Assembly (NCBI GenBank): GCA_016699855.1
Contig: CP064988.1
Location: 2,880,501-2,944,500 of the forward strand
Source of the DNA: Rhodospirillales bacterium
GTDB lineage: Bacteria; Pseudomonadota; Alphaproteobacteria; Reyranellales; Reyranellaceae
Reading direction: 5' to 3'
Length of the DNA: 64,000 bases
Part shown: positions 62,698 through 64,000 of the stretch, piece by piece
How the letters are laid out: each line of letters begins with the position of its first letter
How positions within the stretch are numbered: the stretch's first letter is position 1
Program-made: the position numbers and the translations under genes
Notes under the pieces: generated by a model
What the model was told of the DNA's origin: nothing
What the model saw: the letters and a program-made list of their open reading frames with translations, nothing else
Database searches by the model: none

Positions 62698-64000
62698 ATG
62701 GCCGCGCCGACGCCTTCCGTGCTTTCGCCGATCCCCGGCGGGATCGATCCCGACCTGCGGGACGGCATGGAGTTCCTGCGCGCCGGCCAGATCGCCGACG
62801 CCGAGATCCGGTTCCGCACCGCCATGGGCCGGCTCGGCGAGCGCCCCGAGATTCTGCACTTCCTCGCCGTCTGCGCCTTCCAGAAGGACGACGCCGCCGG
62901 CGCCGAGAAGCTGTGGCGCCGCGCCGTCAAGCGCGACCCCGACGAGGCGATGTTGCATTTCAACGTCGGTGCGGCCCAGCACCGGCAGGGCAAGATCGAC
63001 GAGGCGATCCGCACCTGGCGGCAGACCCTGCGGCTGCGGCCGGACTACCACGAGGCGCGGCTGCGGCTGGCCGGCGTCTGCGCCGACCGCGAGGATTTCG
63101 CGGCCGCCGAGACCGAGTTCCGCGCCCTGATCGCGGCGCTCGACAGACCCGAGGCGACCGAGGGCCTGTCGCCCGAGGCGGTCAAGCAGATGTGGCAGCG
63201 CCGCGCCATGGCGCAGGCCGGGCTGGGCTACGCGCTGTTCCGCCTGGACCGCGCCGCCGAGGCGCTGGCGCCGTTCGACGCGGCGCTGGCGGCGATCGAC
63301 GCGACCTCGCCGGAATGGCCGGGCATCCAGGGCGACCGCGGCCTGGCACTGGCCAGCGCCGGCCGGCTCGACGACGCGCTGGCGGCGATCGACGAAGCCT
63401 TGGCGGCGGCGCCGGGCAACGCCCGGCTGCACCACAGCCGCGGCCACGTGCTGCACCACGCCGGCCGCCTCGAGGAGTCGGAGCCGTCGTTCCTGAAGGC
63501 GATCGAGCTCGATCCCGCCAGCGCCGATTCGGCGCGGCTGCTGGGGCTGGGGCGCGAGGCGCGCGGCGACGTCGCCGGCGCCATGGAGGCCTACGAGACC
63601 GCGCTCAAGGGGCGCCCCGATTTCGCGACCGCGATCTACGACCTCAGCTCGGTGGCGCTGGAGGCCAAACTCTACGGCCGCGCGCTCGACGCGCTGAAGC
63701 CGTGGTTGGACGTCCATCGCGACGACGCCAAGGCGTGGAACAACGCCGGCCTCGCCTTCCTCGGCCTGAACGAGAACGAGCGCGCGCTGCAGGCGTTCAA
63801 ACGCGCCAACCGGATCGATCCCGCCGATCCGCTGATCCTCAACAACTACGGCCGCGCGTTGCTGGCGGTGGGACGCGCCACGGAGGCCGCGCCGCTGCAC
63901 CGAAAGGCGCTGGAGAAGCTGCCGGGCGACGCCCGCCTGCTGGCCTACTACGGCGAGTGCCTTCTGGCGCTGGGGCGCCTCGACGCGGCGGTGAGCATGT
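62698..64000 (+). CDS. TPR-repeat protein, cut by the window edge
   Basis: The first ~434 residues of a protein that continues beyond the window. After a short Ala/Pro-rich start it is a series of TPR units (for example AEIRFRTAMGRLGERPEILH and AIRTWRQTLRLRPDYHEARL), at least nine within the window, each with the A-G-x-Y/F-A-x-P spacing. No signal peptide or membrane segment is seen. AGGA lies upstream of the ATG. Long TPR proteins of this kind often end in a glycosyltransferase or sulfotransferase domain, which cannot be checked here. Confidence 0.85.
   Translation, partial: MAAPTPSVLSPIPGGIDPDLRDGMEFLRAGQIADAEIRFRTAMGRLGERPEILHFLAVCAFQKDDAAGAEKLWRRAVKRDPDEAMLHFNVGAAQHRQGKIDEAIRTWRQTLRLRPDYHEARLRLAGVCADREDFAAAETEFRALIAALDRPEATEGLSPEAVKQMWQRRAMAQAGLGYALFRLDRAAEALAPFDAALAAIDATSPEWPGIQGDRGLALASAGRLDDALAAIDEALAAAPGNARLHHSRGHVLHHAGRLEESEPSFLKAIELDPASADSARLLGLGREARGDVAGAMEAYETALKGRPDFATAIYDLSSVALEAKLYGRALDALKPWLDVHRDDAKAWNNAGLAFLGLNENERALQAFKRANRIDPADPLILNNYGRALLAVGRATEAAPLHRKALEKLPGDARLLAYYGECLLALGRLDAAVSM

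Overview
The window is GC-rich (roughly 70%) chromosomal-type DNA of an alphaproteobacterium, most likely a soil or water Rhodospirillales/Rhizobiales-like organism. This rests on a DUF1127 small protein, intergenic palindromes of the alphaproteobacterial REP type, a urtABCDE-ure urea cluster, and a formate dehydrogenase/selenocysteine island whose gene order I remember from Sinorhizobium megaplasmids. No insertion sequence, prophage, integrase or CRISPR array is visible. Coding is dense, with many 4-base start/stop overlaps.

Layout. (1) 1-830: edge of a short-chain dehydrogenase gene, a hypothetical protein and a DUF1127 protein. (2) 1112-11240, + strand: a complete selenoprotein island. It holds a Sec-containing respiratory formate dehydrogenase (fdoG with an in-frame TGA and a clear SECIS hairpin, then fdoH and fdoI), fdhE, selA, a Sel1-repeat protein, selB and the tRNA-Sec gene. 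Only selD is missing. (3) 11278-14870, - strand: an HtrA/DegP protease and an OmpR-type response regulator/sensor kinase pair. (4) 15005-18550, - strand: an LLM flavin monooxygenase, a carboxymuconolactone-decarboxylase-like protein and an MFS exporter. (5) 18715-28242, mostly + strand: a C69/secernin-like hydrolase and a GST, then a run of catabolic enzymes (GMC oxidase, ThDP enzyme, exported orphan protein, TauD-like dioxygenase, class III alcohol dehydrogenase, enolase-superfamily enzyme). (6) 28202-40571, - strand: a GNAT/XRE-cupin pair and a long catabolic region (enoyl-CoA hydratase, SDR, RidA, glutamine-synthetase-like protein, Rieske oxygenase, FAD monooxygenase with DUF2783 partner, ketopantoate-reductase-like protein, class II aldolase, second Rieske oxygenase, TetR regulator).

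(7) 40648-53616, - strand: urea uptake and breakdown. Transcription order is an AroQ-like gene, ureD, ureA, a fused ureB-ureC, ureE, ureF, a DUF3995 membrane protein, ureG, ureJ/hupE, then urtA, urtB, a fused urtC-urtD, and urtE. Two subunit fusions and two unexpected passenger genes make this the most unusual part. A hairpin-plus-T-run terminator lies between urtA and urtB. (8) 53644-57922: a tesA-like esterase divergent from an ABC ATPase/FtsX-type permease pair, the tesA/ybbA/ybbP arrangement of E. coli. (9) 58110-64000: an OmpA-family porin with a strong terminator, Ada, a membrane class III adenylate/guanylate cyclase, an Smr-domain protein (- strand) and a TPR protein cut by the window edge.

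How it fits together. Formate, including formate that could come from class III alcohol dehydrogenase-dependent formaldehyde oxidation, would be oxidised at the periplasmic face by the Sec-dependent dehydrogenase. SelA, SelB and tRNA-Sec are encoded in the same island, so the enzyme travels with its own decoding machinery. The urt/ure block imports urea and releases ammonium. The central regions look like oxidative catabolism of aromatic or amine-type substrates; the substrates cannot be named from sequence alone.
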